This document shows, in pieces, positions 33,548 to 42,178 of a stretch of 64,000 nucleotides of DNA; position 1 is the first letter of the stretch; each line of letters begins with the position of its first letter. Origin of the DNA: Halostella litorea (GTDB taxonomy: Archaea; Halobacteriota; Halobacteria; Halobacteriales; Natronoarchaeaceae); NCBI RefSeq assembly GCF_004785955.1, contig NZ_SJER01000005.1, forward strand, positions 1 to 64,000. The letters run 5' to 3'. The position numbers were made by a program, and so were the translations under genes. The notes beneath the pieces were generated by a model. That model did no database searches and was not told where the DNA came from. It saw only the letters and a list, made by a program, of their open reading frames with translations.

Positions 33548-33596
33548 CCGGTCGCTTCTCGGGCCATTCAAGTCGCGGACGCGCGTAGCCGCCGCC

Positions 33597-34520
33597 ATGA
33601 ACGACACGCGCCGGGAGGTGGTGCGGGCGCTCGCCGACGGGCCGGTCGGCGGCCCCGAACTCGCCGACCGCATCGGCGTCTCGCGGGCAGCCGTCTGGAA
33701 ACACGTCGAGGCGCTCCGCGAGGCGGGGTTCGACGTCGAGAGCGACGGCGGCTACCGGCTGGCCGGCGTGCCGGAGTACGGCGGCGCGGCCGTCGAGTAC
33801 GGGCTGGACGCGCCCTACGAGGTCGAGTACCACGACGCCGTCGACAGCACGAACGACCGCGCCCGCGAACTCGCCGACGAGGGCGCGGACGGGGTGGTCG
33901 TGCTCGCCGACGAGCAGACCCACAGCAAGGGCCGCCTCGACCGCGAGTGGACCTCGCCGAGCGGCGGCGTCTGGGCGAGCGTCGTCGTCCGCCCCGCCCT
34001 CTCGCCCGCCGGCGTCCCGGTGGTCACGCTGGCGGCGGCGGTGGCGACGACCCGCGCGCTCCGCGAGGCGGGCGTCGACGCCGGGATCAAGTGGCCCAAC
34101 GACGTGCTGGCGCGCGACGACGGCCGGAAGCTAGCGGGGATCCTCACGGAGATGGAGGGGGAGGCCGACCGCGTCAACTGGGTCGTCGTCGGGGTCGGGG
34201 TGAACGTCAACGTCGACGCCGCCGACCTCCCCGCGACGGCGACCAGCGTGCGGGAGCGCGTCGGCGACGTGGAGCGGCGCGCGTTCGTCCAGCGCCTGCT
34301 GGAGGCGTTCCACGACCTGCTCGGTGACTCGGACGCGGTGCTTGACGCGTGGCGCGAGGCGGCGCTGACGCTCGGCGAGCGGGTCCGCGTCGAGACGCCG
34401 GGCGGCGAACTAGTCGGCGAGGCGGTCGACGTGGAACCGCCGGGGACGCTGGTGGTCGCGACCGACGACGGGGAGCGCCGCGTTCACGCCGGCGACTGCG
34501 AACACCTCCGGCCGGAGTAG
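33597..34520 (+). CDS. birA: Biotin-[acetyl-CoA-carboxylase] ligase, HTH-type
   Basis: 307 residues. An N-terminal winged helix (~3-55) precedes the ligase domain: VDSTNDRARELA, EQTHSKGRLDREWTSPSGGVW (the biotinyl-AMP loop, in which GRGRxGR is here SKGRLDR), GIKWPNDVL and KLAGILTEM; a C-terminal SH3-like domain ends it. It attaches biotin to carboxylase subunits and, with its HTH, can repress biotin genes. Convergent with the USP gene; 1 nt between stops. Confidence 0.95.
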   Translation: MNDTRREVVRALADGPVGGPELADRIGVSRAAVWKHVEALREAGFDVESDGGYRLAGVPEYGGAAVEYGLDAPYEVEYHDAVDSTNDRARELADEGADGVVVLADEQTHSKGRLDREWTSPSGGVWASVVVRPALSPAGVPVVTLAAAVATTRALREAGVDAGIKWPNDVLARDDGRKLAGILTEMEGEADRVNWVVVGVGVNVNVDAADLPATATSVRERVGDVERRAFVQRLLEAFHDLLGDSDAVLDAWREAALTLGERVRVETPGGELVGEAVDVEPPGTLVVATDDGERRVHAGDCEHLRPE

Positions 34521-34521
34521 G

Positions 34522-35004
34522 CTACCCCTCCGCGTCCTCGACTATCGACGGCTCCTGTCGCTCCTCGCCCTCGCCGCTGACCCGGACCGTCAGCACGGGC
34601 ACGTCGGCAGAGCGGACGACGCGCTCGGCGACGCTCCCCAGCAGCAGGCGGTCGATCCCGCCGCGGCCGTGGGTCCCCATCACGACCAGGTCACAGCCCT
34701 CGGCCTCGGCGTAGCGGACGATTTCCTTGCTCGGCGAACCGTCCAGCAGCGCCGTCTCGACGGCGACGCCGCGGTTCTCGGCCAGCGTTCGGACCCGCTC
34801 CAGCGCCGATTCGCCCTCGTCCCGGAGCACGTCGGCGATCCCCTCCCACGACGTCTCCATCGGGATGGTGCCGTAACTCGCCGAGTTGACGACGTACACC
34901 GCGTGGACGCTCGCTCCGTGGGCCGCTGCCAGGTCGACCGCGTGTTCGATGGCCCGCTCGACGCCCTCGGAGCCGTCCGTCGGGACGAGGATCCGGTCGT
35001 ACAT
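34522..35004 (-). CDS. Universal stress protein (UspA family)
   Basis: 160 residues from ATG 35004. DRILVPTDGSEGVERAIEHA and the nucleotide motif VMGTHGRGGIDRLLLGSVAERV (landmarks around 110-130, G2xG9xGS) indicate an ATP-binding Usp. A GTTTTTATC box lies 27-30 nt upstream on the minus strand and rules out the ATG six codons earlier. Homodimer; stress role in general terms only. Confidence 0.92.
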   Translation of the reverse strand: MYDRILVPTDGSEGVERAIEHAVDLAAAHGASVHAVYVVNSASYGTIPMETSWEGIADVLRDEGESALERVRTLAENRGVAVETALLDGSPSKEIVRYAEAEGCDLVVMGTHGRGGIDRLLLGSVAERVVRSADVPVLTVRVSGEGEERQEPSIVEDAEG

Positions 35005-35065
35005 CGTGGTATGGGGTGACATACGCGAGGGGGTGATAAAAACCCTCCGCGGTCCCGGGCCGGCG

Positions 35066-36079
35066 CTACAGGACGACGCGCTCCACGTCGCTCGCCCCGG
35101 CCCGCCGGACGACGGCCCGGACCGGGTCCCGGCCGCCCGCGAGGTTGTCCGAGTCGCCGTCCAGCACGAGCAGTTTGGCGTCCCGGCCGGGTTCGATCAG
35201 CCCGCAGTTCAGCCCGGCAATCTCCGCTCCGTTGAGCGTCGCCATCCGGAGGACCTCCGGGGCCTGGAGGTCGAACAGCTTCGCGGCGAACTCCATCTCG
35301 CGGAACATCGACGGGCTGTTCGTCATCACGTTGTCCGTCCCGAGCGCCAGCGTCGTGCGCTCGGCCAGCTTTTCGGCCGGCGGCACGCCCACGTCGGTGA
35401 CGAGGTTCGACCGCGGGCAGAGGACGACCGGGATCCCGGTGTCGGCCAGCCGCTCCAGGTGGATCGGCTCGGGGTGGACCATGTGGACGAGGAAGTCCGG
35501 GTCCAGGTCCATCGCGGGGTTGATGTCGCTCTCGTCGACCTCGCCGGCGTGGATGCCGAACAGTTTGCCGGCCTCGCGGGTCTCTCTGCGTTCGTGCTCG
35601 AAGTGGGCGTCGTTCGCGCCGCTCGCGCCGAACCCGTCGGCGGCGGCCATCGCGTCGACCGTCTCCCGGCCCAGCACGACCGGGTCGATCCCCAGCCCCT
35701 CGGCGGCCTCCTCGATGGCGTAGACGCCCTCGACGCCGCCCTCGCGGAACTCGACGGTCGCGGCCGTGCCGGTCGACTCCATGAACCGCAGCGAGCGCCG
35801 CATCCCCTCGACCAGTTCGTCGCGGTCCGCCTGGCGGAGCAGGCGGTGTTTCAGGCCGTCCGGCGGCGCGACCAGTTCCTCCAGCGAGAGGCCGCGGCCA
35901 GCCTCCTTGGCTATCGAGTCCCCCAGGTGCGTGTGGGCGTTGACGAAGGCGGGACAGACGACGGCCTCGCTCTCGACCGCCGCCTCCTCGACGGCGGCGA
36001 TCTCACCGTCCTCGACGACGACCCGGCCCTCGACGGGGTCGAACTCGCGCCCCCGGAGGATCGTTCCCTCTATCTCCAT
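35066..36079 (-). CDS. Amidohydrolase (metal-dependent deaminase type)
   Basis: 337 residues. Metal site residues: VNAHTHLGDS (HxH), GIHAGE, MVHPEP (His) and LGTDNVMTNSP (Asp). SsnA/MtaD-like composite-domain fold with beta strands at both ends (EGTILRGREFD... and KLLVLDGDSDNL). Members deaminate or hydrolyse purine- or guanidine-type compounds. It is shorter (typical 400-450) mainly in the middle. Substrate unknown. Confidence 0.85.
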   Translation of the reverse strand: MEIEGTILRGREFDPVEGRVVVEDGEIAAVEEAAVESEAVVCPAFVNAHTHLGDSIAKEAGRGLSLEELVAPPDGLKHRLLRQADRDELVEGMRRSLRFMESTGTAATVEFREGGVEGVYAIEEAAEGLGIDPVVLGRETVDAMAAADGFGASGANDAHFEHERRETREAGKLFGIHAGEVDESDINPAMDLDPDFLVHMVHPEPIHLERLADTGIPVVLCPRSNLVTDVGVPPAEKLAERTTLALGTDNVMTNSPSMFREMEFAAKLFDLQAPEVLRMATLNGAEIAGLNCGLIEPGRDAKLLVLDGDSDNLAGGRDPVRAVVRRAGASDVERVVL

Positions 36080-36121
36080 GCCCGGGCGTTGTGGGGACTG
36101 CGTAATGAGTGCCCCGCCTCG

Positions 36122-37351
36122 TCAGCGGTCGGCGAACTCGTCCAGCCGGGCGTTCCACCCGCTGCGACGCTCGTTGACGAGCGCGCCGTCGAGGTCCAGC
36201 CCCAGCGTCTCGACGGCGGCGCGGCCGACGCGGTCGGTCTTGTCCGCCGGCGCGTACACGCCGAGCCGCCACTGCGACCGCTGGGCCGCCCGCAGCGCCT
36301 CGACCAGCGGCGACTGCTGGTCCAGCCGGCGGACCTCGCCGCTGACGACGACGCGGGTCGAGCTCTCGGTCATCTCCGGGCGTTCGGGGACGTCGAGCAC
36401 CACGTCCTCCCGGCCAAGGCCGGCGGCGGCCGCGATCTCGCGCTCGCACTCGCGGATCACGTCGTGGTTCGCCGCGATGACGCTCTCGGGGACGTCCTCC
36501 AGTTCGACCCACAGCGCGCGCTTGAACAGGTCGCGGTTGCAGAGCCGTTCGGCGACGGCCGCCGTCTCGGGCTCCCGCCTGAGCGCCGACAGCAACCCGG
36601 GGTCGTCCATCCGGCGGACGGTCCCGGCGTCGTAGCCGGCCTCGTCCAGCAGGCGCTCGGTGCCGCGCCGGAGCATCGACTTGCTGATCCGGGCGACGTG
36701 GTGGCTGTAGACGGTCGGGTTCATCAGCGCCCGCGCGACGAGCAGGCTCTCGGCCGACTGGACGTTCCCCTCCGCGAGCACGAGTTCGCCGCCCTCGAAG
36801 GTGAGTTCGCGGATCAGCCGCCCGTGGTCGATGGTGCCGTAGGGGACGCCGGTGTGGTGGGCGTCCCGGACGAGGTAGTCCATCCGGTCGACGTCCAGTT
36901 CGCCCGAGACGATCTGACCGAACCGGCCGTCCCCGGCGACCAGGTCCGCGACCGCGTCCGGCGAGATGTCGTGGTCGCGGAGGATCTCCCCGACAGCGCC
37001 GCCGGCGATCAGGTCGTGGACGTCGTCGTGGTACTTGCCCGTCCGCCGGTGGAGCAGTTCCTCGACGTTGTGGCTGTACGGGCTGTGGCCCACGTCGTGC
37101 AGGAGGGCGGCGGCCTCGACCCGGGCGGCACGGTCGCCGGAGACGCCCAGCTGGTCCAGCGCCTCGCAGGCGAGGTGGTAGACGCCGACGCTGTGTTCGA
37201 ACCGGGTGTGGTTCGCGGAGGGGTACACCAAAGACACCGTGCCGAGCTGCTTGACCCGGCGGAGCCGCTGGACGGCGGGGGTGTCCAGCAGGTCGCGCGC
37301 CACGCCGTCGACCGTGATGTGGTCGTGGACGCTGTCCTTGATCGTCTTCAT
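36122..37351 (-). CDS. HD-domain phosphohydrolase (SAMHD1/dGTPase-like)
   Basis: 409 residues. HD ligands: RFEHSVGVYHLA (H), ALLHDVGHSPYSH (HD) and ELDVDRMDYLVRD (distal D). N-terminal KDSVHDHITVDGVARDLLDTPAVQRLRRVKQLG landmark is typical of archaeal dNTP triphosphohydrolase-like HD proteins. The C-terminal ~130 residues are an extra domain (SRVVVSGEVRRLDQQ...). Likely hydrolyses a nucleotide; dNTPase is an inference. Confidence 0.87.
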   Translation of the reverse strand: MKTIKDSVHDHITVDGVARDLLDTPAVQRLRRVKQLGTVSLVYPSANHTRFEHSVGVYHLACEALDQLGVSGDRAARVEAAALLHDVGHSPYSHNVEELLHRRTGKYHDDVHDLIAGGAVGEILRDHDISPDAVADLVAGDGRFGQIVSGELDVDRMDYLVRDAHHTGVPYGTIDHGRLIRELTFEGGELVLAEGNVQSAESLLVARALMNPTVYSHHVARISKSMLRRGTERLLDEAGYDAGTVRRMDDPGLLSALRREPETAAVAERLCNRDLFKRALWVELEDVPESVIAANHDVIRECEREIAAAAGLGREDVVLDVPERPEMTESSTRVVVSGEVRRLDQQSPLVEALRAAQRSQWRLGVYAPADKTDRVGRAAVETLGLDLDGALVNERRSGWNARLDEFADR

Positions 37352-37405
37352 ACGCCCCCGTTCGGCGCTCTCGGTGAAAAACCCCGGCAGACGGGGTTGG
37401 CCGCG

Positions 37406-39241
37406 CTACGTCCCGCTCGACTCCCGCGCCTCGTACCAGACCGTAACCGCGTTGGTCAGCGCTAGGAGGAGGAGCAGCCCGCCGGTTACGACCAGTATCG
37501 GCTCTATCAGGGGTGCGCTCGCCAGGCGGTCGATCACGGTCGCGGCGGCGAGCACGACGGCGGCCAGAAACGCCATTCGGAGGGCGCTGAAGTAGTCCCC
37601 CGTGGCCCGGAGCCACGGCACGGTGCGCTTGAGGCGGTCGGTGTACACCCGGAAGTCCGCGAAGACGAGGAAGAGCGTCGCGGCCGCGAGCAGGCCAGCG
37701 AGCTCTTCGAGGGTGACGAGGACCGCGCCGCCCGGGAGCAGTACGCCGCCGAACAGCAGCCACAGCCAGGTCAGTTCGACGGCGAACGCCACCTGGATCG
37801 CGGTGCCGTCGGTGTGGGGCGGTTGCGGGGGGCGGCGGAGCGTCTCGCGCACCGCGAACGCGACGACGCCGAGGACCGCGGGCCACGCGAGGCCGAACAC
37901 CACCCGGTTCGTCGGCGAGAGCGCGCCGCTTCCGGTCGCGGTGACGGCGGCCAGCGGGACGAACGCCAGCGAGGGGACGAGCAGGTTACCGACCGGGCGG
38001 GTCACCTCCGGCGGGCGGTCGCGGAGCGTCGAGAGGTCGACCGTCTCCGGACGCGTCCGCTCCCAGTGCTCCAGATACGCCGGGACCCGCGCCGCCTGTC
38101 GCGCCCAGTACCAGAGCCCGTAGAACCCCGGGAGAGCAGCACAGAGCAGGATCCCGACGGCGTCCCACGCCAGCACCGCCGTGTTCCACCCCGGCGCGCG
38201 TATCTCGCCGAGGTTGACGAGGACGCCGTACAGCAGCGCGACCACGGCAACCATGGAGAACAGGACGAGGAGGACCTGACACAGCACCGCGGCGATCAGG
38301 TAGAGGACGACGCCGTCGCCCTGCCGCGACAGGCGGCGGTACGCGAGCAGCGCCAGAAACCGCGCTTCGAGGTCGCCCTTGCGCGCCGCGGCCCTCTCGA
38401 CGACGGCGGCGAGCCGGGGGGTGCGGTCCCCGAGCCGGTCAGCGGCGACCGACGCCGCCCCCGCTGTCAGCAGGAGCAGCTCCGTCAGCGGGAACAGCAT
38501 CGCGAGAAACGCCGACAGGAAGCCGAGGAAGACGAGCGTGACCGCGACCTGTGCGGCCACCCCGAACAGCACGAAGAAGGCGGTGACGTGGTAGTCGACC
38601 CCGCCGCGTTCGTATCGCTCCCGCGCGTCGGTCACGTCTTCGTCGGTCAGCCGCCGGGAGGAAAGCTGGTCGAACAGTTCGACGCGGTCGTCGAACCCGG
38701 CGGTACGCCACCAGCCGAAGTAGACGTAGAGCCCCGTTCCGACGCAGGCGACGCCGAAGGCGAGGAAGAACGCGCCCAGCAGCGCGGCGGTGGAGAACTG
38801 GGCTGGGACTGCGGCCGGCAGCGCGGCGTCGAGGACGGCGAGCGGCGACGTCGAGAACAGGACGGGGACGCTCCCGGAGAGGGGGACCCCGACGACCAGG
38901 GCGGCGGCCGTCGCGAACGCGCGGTAGCTTGGTCGGTCGAACAGCTCGCCACCAAGCCCGTCAGTCGGCAGGACGCGGGGCAGGAACTGGTAAACCGCGC
39001 ACCCGTAGAACGCCGTCTGACAGAGGACGCCGAACGCGTCGAGGTCGCCGAGCGTGACGGTGACCGCACCCGCGAGCACGACCCCTGCCAGCCCGTCGAG
39101 GAGGAGTTCGAGGACGCCGGCGACGCGCCTCGCCGGGACCTCCGGCAGGGTTCGCCAGAACACGGAACTGGCAGCCAGCCCCGAAAGCACCGCCGGGCGC
39201 GACCGGCCGACCCTGCCCAACTCCGGAATGTCCCCTCGCAC
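37406..39241 (-). CDS. Large multi-pass membrane protein, hypothetical
   Basis: About 611 residues with ten to twelve hydrophobic segments scattered over the length, split by two cytoplasmic loops rich in Arg/Glu (around 190-215 and 370-400). No motif of a known transporter or enzyme. The frame opens with a TTG at 39274; the GTG at 39241 is preferred because of a CATAGATTG box about 35-40 nt upstream, but this is uncertain. It is flanked by the HD and proteasome genes, all on the minus strand. Function unknown; resembles some M48-like peptidase-lacking integral membrane proteins only in topology. Confidence 0.7.
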   Translation of the reverse strand: MRGDIPELGRVGRSRPAVLSGLAASSVFWRTLPEVPARRVAGVLELLLDGLAGVVLAGAVTVTLGDLDAFGVLCQTAFYGCAVYQFLPRVLPTDGLGGELFDRPSYRAFATAAALVVGVPLSGSVPVLFSTSPLAVLDAALPAAVPAQFSTAALLGAFFLAFGVACVGTGLYVYFGWWRTAGFDDRVELFDQLSSRRLTDEDVTDARERYERGGVDYHVTAFFVLFGVAAQVAVTLVFLGFLSAFLAMLFPLTELLLLTAGAASVAADRLGDRTPRLAAVVERAAARKGDLEARFLALLAYRRLSRQGDGVVLYLIAAVLCQVLLVLFSMVAVVALLYGVLVNLGEIRAPGWNTAVLAWDAVGILLCAALPGFYGLWYWARQAARVPAYLEHWERTRPETVDLSTLRDRPPEVTRPVGNLLVPSLAFVPLAAVTATGSGALSPTNRVVFGLAWPAVLGVVAFAVRETLRRPPQPPHTDGTAIQVAFAVELTWLWLLFGGVLLPGGAVLVTLEELAGLLAAATLFLVFADFRVYTDRLKRTVPWLRATGDYFSALRMAFLAAVVLAAATVIDRLASAPLIEPILVVTGGLLLLLALTNAVTVWYEARESSGT

Positions 39242-39321
39242 GGCTCTGCGAGGGACGTACCGAGCGGTCGACAATCAATCTATGCGTCGACGGTTGCGCG
39301 CGGCCCGCGGCCGCGGGTCGT

Positions 39322-40056
39322 CTACAGGACCTCGTCGAAGTCGGAGTGGCCGTGGATGTCGACGCCCTCGTCGGTGATTTCGGCGAGGAACACGCCGTTA
39401 CCGGAGCCGGTGTCGCGCTCGGCGGCGCTCTTGACGGCGCGGGCGGCGACGGTCTTGGCTTCCTCGTTCGAGAGGCCCTCTTCGTACTCCTGTTCGAGGA
39501 CGCCGTAGGCCAGTTGCATGCCCGAGCCGGTGACGGTGTAGTCGTCGGCCATGACGCCGCCGGCGGGGTCGATGCTGTAGACGTGGTGGCCCTCCTCGTC
39601 GACGCCGCCCAGAATGGGGTTGATCGCGAAGAACGGACCGCCCCGCGCGAAGTTGCCTGCCAGCGTCGCCAGCGCGTTGATGCTCATCGACTCGCCACGG
39701 CGCGCCTCGTAGAGGTTCGCCTCAGCCCGCAGGCTCTTGATGAACGACTGCGCACCGCCGACCGACCCCACGAGGGTGAGTGCGGCCGTGTCGTGGATCT
39801 GTTCGACCTTCTGGACGTTCTTGTTCGAGACGAACCGCCCGCCCAGACTGGCGCGCATGTCCGTCGCGATCACCACGCCGTCCGCGGTGACCAGGCCGAC
39901 CGTCGTCGTCCCCGTCTTGTTTACGTTGTCCAGGTCCTCAGCGGACAGGTCGTTCGTCGGGACCTGTCCGACCTCGGCCTCGAAGGGGCCCGTGTGGTTC
40001 CCCGCGAGGCGCTCCCGGTTCCGCGAGAACTCGGACTCGTGCATGGGCGTACGCAT
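39322..40056 (-). CDS. psmB: Proteasome subunit beta
   Basis: 244 residues from ATG 40056. A 47-residue propeptide (RTPMHESEF...) ends before T48 of KTGTTTVGLV, the new N-terminal nucleophile after self-cleavage; VIATDMRAS and SNKNVQKVEQI keep the Asp and Lys of the site. It forms the catalytic rings of the 20S proteasome in the cytoplasm. A CATAAAAAG box is at ~40079, leaderless spacing. Resembles Haloferax PsmB. Confidence 0.97.
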   Translation of the reverse strand: MRTPMHESEFSRNRERLAGNHTGPFEAEVGQVPTNDLSAEDLDNVNKTGTTTVGLVTADGVVIATDMRASLGGRFVSNKNVQKVEQIHDTAALTLVGSVGGAQSFIKSLRAEANLYEARRGESMSINALATLAGNFARGGPFFAINPILGGVDEEGHHVYSIDPAGGVMADDYTVTGSGMQLAYGVLEQEYEEGLSNEEAKTVAARAVKSAAERDTGSGNGVFLAEITDEGVDIHGHSDFDEVL

Positions 40057-40142
40057 TGCCGGAGGGTACTCCCCGGACGCATAAAAAGGACAACGTTCGG
40101 ACGCGGCGTCGGCCGCTCGCCGCGCGCGCCGCCGTCGGCCGC

Positions 40143-40316
40143 TTACGGCTCCTTCACGCCCTCGTAGGCGCTGTCGAGGCGGTCGATGAGTCTGTGAATC
40201 GGGAGCGTGACTCCCGCGCGGTTGGCGACGAGCGCGAGCGGCATCAGGAGGATGCCGACCGCGAGGCTGATCTGGTACAGGGCGAGTAGCGTTCCCCGAT
40301 ACACCCGTTGTATCAT
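40143..40316 (-). CDS. Small membrane protein upstream of psmB (57 aa)
   Basis: 57 residues from ATG 40316 to TAA 40143-40145: QRVYRGTLLALYQISLAVGI begins it and LLMPLALVANRAGVTLPI completes one long TM or hairpin (about 5-35); the tail IHRLIDRLDSAYEGVKEP is cytoplasmic. A TTATATAC box on the minus strand (40346-40353) is 27-30 nt upstream. It precedes psmB by 86 bp on the same strand. No function known. Confidence 0.75.
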   Translation of the reverse strand: MIQRVYRGTLLALYQISLAVGILLMPLALVANRAGVTLPIHRLIDRLDSAYEGVKEP

Positions 40317-40727
40317 TGGACTTCAGCCCACCCCAACCGGGGGTCGTATATAAGCCTTCCCCACGCGACGGGTCGGTAACCATCTTTCATCGCCTTCCGA
40401 CCCCGACGCAGTCGTGCGGTTCAACTGTAGTTGTACTGGACGCATCTGCGGGCGCGTTCCGGCCGGGCGACCCCTACGTGTCGACGGGCCAACGCCGCTG
40501 ATTCTCATAAGTTATGGGCATTATCCCGTTGACGTGCGCGGCCGCCGGGACGCCCCGAACGCCGACGGCCGTCGCCGCGCGGAACCGCTCGGCGGATCGA
40601 TCACAAACGTTCATAGCGCCGCGGCCGGTAGCCGGAGGACCGCGCAGTGCCCCGGCCGCCGGCCATCGCCGCGCCCGTGGTCACAGTGCCGACGGGCGCG
40701 GCCGCACGGTTCTCGGAGGTGAGACGG
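40317..40727. other. Intergenic region between small membrane gene and HalOD1 gene
   Basis: About 410 bp. Contains the TATA of the minus-strand small gene (40346-40353) and CATAAGTTATG, an 11-bp palindrome at 40507-40517 that may be part of a promoter. The HalOD1 gene at 40728 has a clear GGAGGTGA site at 40715-40722, so a leader transcript crosses the second half. No credible gene seen otherwise. Confidence 0.5.
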
Positions 40728-41018
40728 ATGGGAGGGAACGGGGCGGGCGACGTGTTCAGGGGGACGGTCGACGACGACGCGACCCCGGCCACGGCCATCG
40801 TCGAGGCGATAGCGACCATCGAGGGTCGGGACCCGACGCGGCTGGACAGTCGGCTCTACGACTCCATCGACCCGAGCGGCCTGAACGCGGTGCTGGCGAC
40901 CCCCGCGGAGGCGGCCGACGACCCGGGGCGGCTGACGGTGTCGTTCACCCACGCCGGCTACGAGGTCACGGTCTCGCGGAGCGGCCGGTACCGGATCGCG
41001 CCGGCGGACGCCGACTGA
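40728..41018 (+). CDS. HalOD1 output-domain protein with Shine-Dalgarno start
   Basis: 96 residues from ATG 40728; GGAGGTGA at 40715-40722 decides this start over the in-frame ATG at 40647. ATAIVEAIATIEGRDPTRLDSRLYDSIDPSGLNAVL followed by LTVSFTHAGYEVTVSRSGRYRI is the complete HalOD1 pattern; it is the paralogue of the protein at 25170. Most neighbours are leaderless, so the SD is notable. No sensor domain attached; partner unknown. Confidence 0.87.
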   Translation: MGGNGAGDVFRGTVDDDATPATAIVEAIATIEGRDPTRLDSRLYDSIDPSGLNAVLATPAEAADDPGRLTVSFTHAGYEVTVSRSGRYRIAPADAD

Positions 41019-41090
41019 GGCGGGCGGCCGGTCGCGCCGTGCGGGCGCGAAACCGAAAAGGGGGAAACCCTCCGGGCCGCAGGGCTACCT

Positions 41091-41459
41091 ATGAGTAACT
41101 ATCTCGTCGTGATGGAAGCCGCATGGTTGGTCCGTGACGTGGAAGCGGTCGACGACGCCATCGGCGTCGCCGTCAGCGAAGCCGGCAAGCGACTGAACGA
41201 GCAGGACATGGACTACGTGGAGGTCGACGTCGGCGCGACGGGGTGTCCCGCGTGCGGCGAGCCGTTCGACTCGGCGTTCATCGCGGCCGACACGGCCCTC
41301 GTGGGGCTGGTGCTCGAGATGAAGGTGTTCAACGCCGACAGCCAGGAGCACGCCCAGCGCATCGCGAAAAGCGAAGTCGGCGGCGCGCTCCGGGACGTCC
41401 CCCTCTCGGTCGTCGAGACGATCGAGTACGAGAACGAGGACGAACTCGACGGGGAATGA
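41091..41459 (+). CDS. DUF555 (UPF0212) family protein
   Basis: 122 residues: [62 protein letters not shown] landmarks and a CxxC at 52-55. This is a small archaea-specific family of unknown function, found in methanogens and haloarchaea. Only one CxxC, so metal binding would need dimerisation. It precedes the HTH-CBS gene by 38 bp on the same strand. Confidence 0.87.
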   Translation: MSNYLVVMEAAWLVRDVEAVDDAIGVAVSEAGKRLNEQDMDYVEVDVGATGCPACGEPFDSAFIAADTALVGLVLEMKVFNADSQEHAQRIAKSEVGGALRDVPLSVVETIEYENEDELDGE

Positions 41460-41497
41460 CCGAAGCTTTATCTCATAACCGAAGGTAATTCCCCGGT

Positions 41498-42037
41498 ATG
41501 GACTTACCCACGCCGGCGGACCTGCGGGAGCGGCGGAACGAACTGGGGCTGACCCAGAGCGAGCTCGCGGAGCGGGCCGACGTCTCCCAGCCGCTGATCG
41601 CGCGCATCGAGGGCGGCGACGTCGACCCGCGGCTGTCGACGCTCCGGCGGATCGTCAACGCCTTGGAGGCCGCGGAGGGCGGCATCGTCCGCGCCGAGGA
41701 CCTGATGCACGAGACGGTGATCAACGTCTCCCCGGACGACGAACTCCGGGACGCCGTCCGGAAGATGGAAGAGGAGGCGTACTCGCAACTGCCGGTGATC
41801 CAGGAGGGGATCCCGGTCGGGAGCATCAGCCAGAGCGACCTCGTCCACGCCGACGAGGAGGCCCGCGGCGAACCCGTCCGCGAGTACATGAGCGAGTCGT
41901 TCCCCACCGTCTCCAAGAGCGCGACGCTGGACGAGATCAGCAGCCTGCTGGACCACTACAAGGCCGTCATGGTCACCGAGGACGGCGAGACGGTCGGCAT
42001 CGTCACCGAGGCCGACCTCGCGGCGCGGCTCTCCTGA
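41498..42037 (+). CDS. XRE-type HTH regulator with CBS pair
   Basis: 179 residues. HTH at ~5-60 (LRERRNELGLTQSELAERADVSQPLIARIEGG landmarks) and two CBS repeats (~66-118 and 120-178; MHETVINVSPDDELRDAVRKM, GIVTEADLAARLS). Archaeal HTH-CBS proteins sense adenosyl ligands. The ATG at 41498 follows CTTTATCTC at promoter distance. Target genes unknown; DUF555 upstream may be in the same unit. Confidence 0.9.
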   Translation: MDLPTPADLRERRNELGLTQSELAERADVSQPLIARIEGGDVDPRLSTLRRIVNALEAAEGGIVRAEDLMHETVINVSPDDELRDAVRKMEEEAYSQLPVIQEGIPVGSISQSDLVHADEEARGEPVREYMSESFPTVSKSATLDEISSLLDHYKAVMVTEDGETVGIVTEADLAARLS

Positions 42038-42178
42038 CTCGCTGCAGCGACCTCTATTCCGCAACGGCCGCATCGTTCCCCGCAGCGTCACCCGTCGGTT
42101 CCGCGAACAGCCCCGGAAACCGACAGGCGGCCCTACGGCTAAGTACGTTCGTGCGGTTCTCTCCGACGGGTGGGGAGA

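Noticed and set aside
40647-40727. Upstream ATG for the HalOD1 protein
   Set aside because: GGAGGTGA at 40715-40722 points to ATG 40728 and the extra residues are not HalOD1-like.
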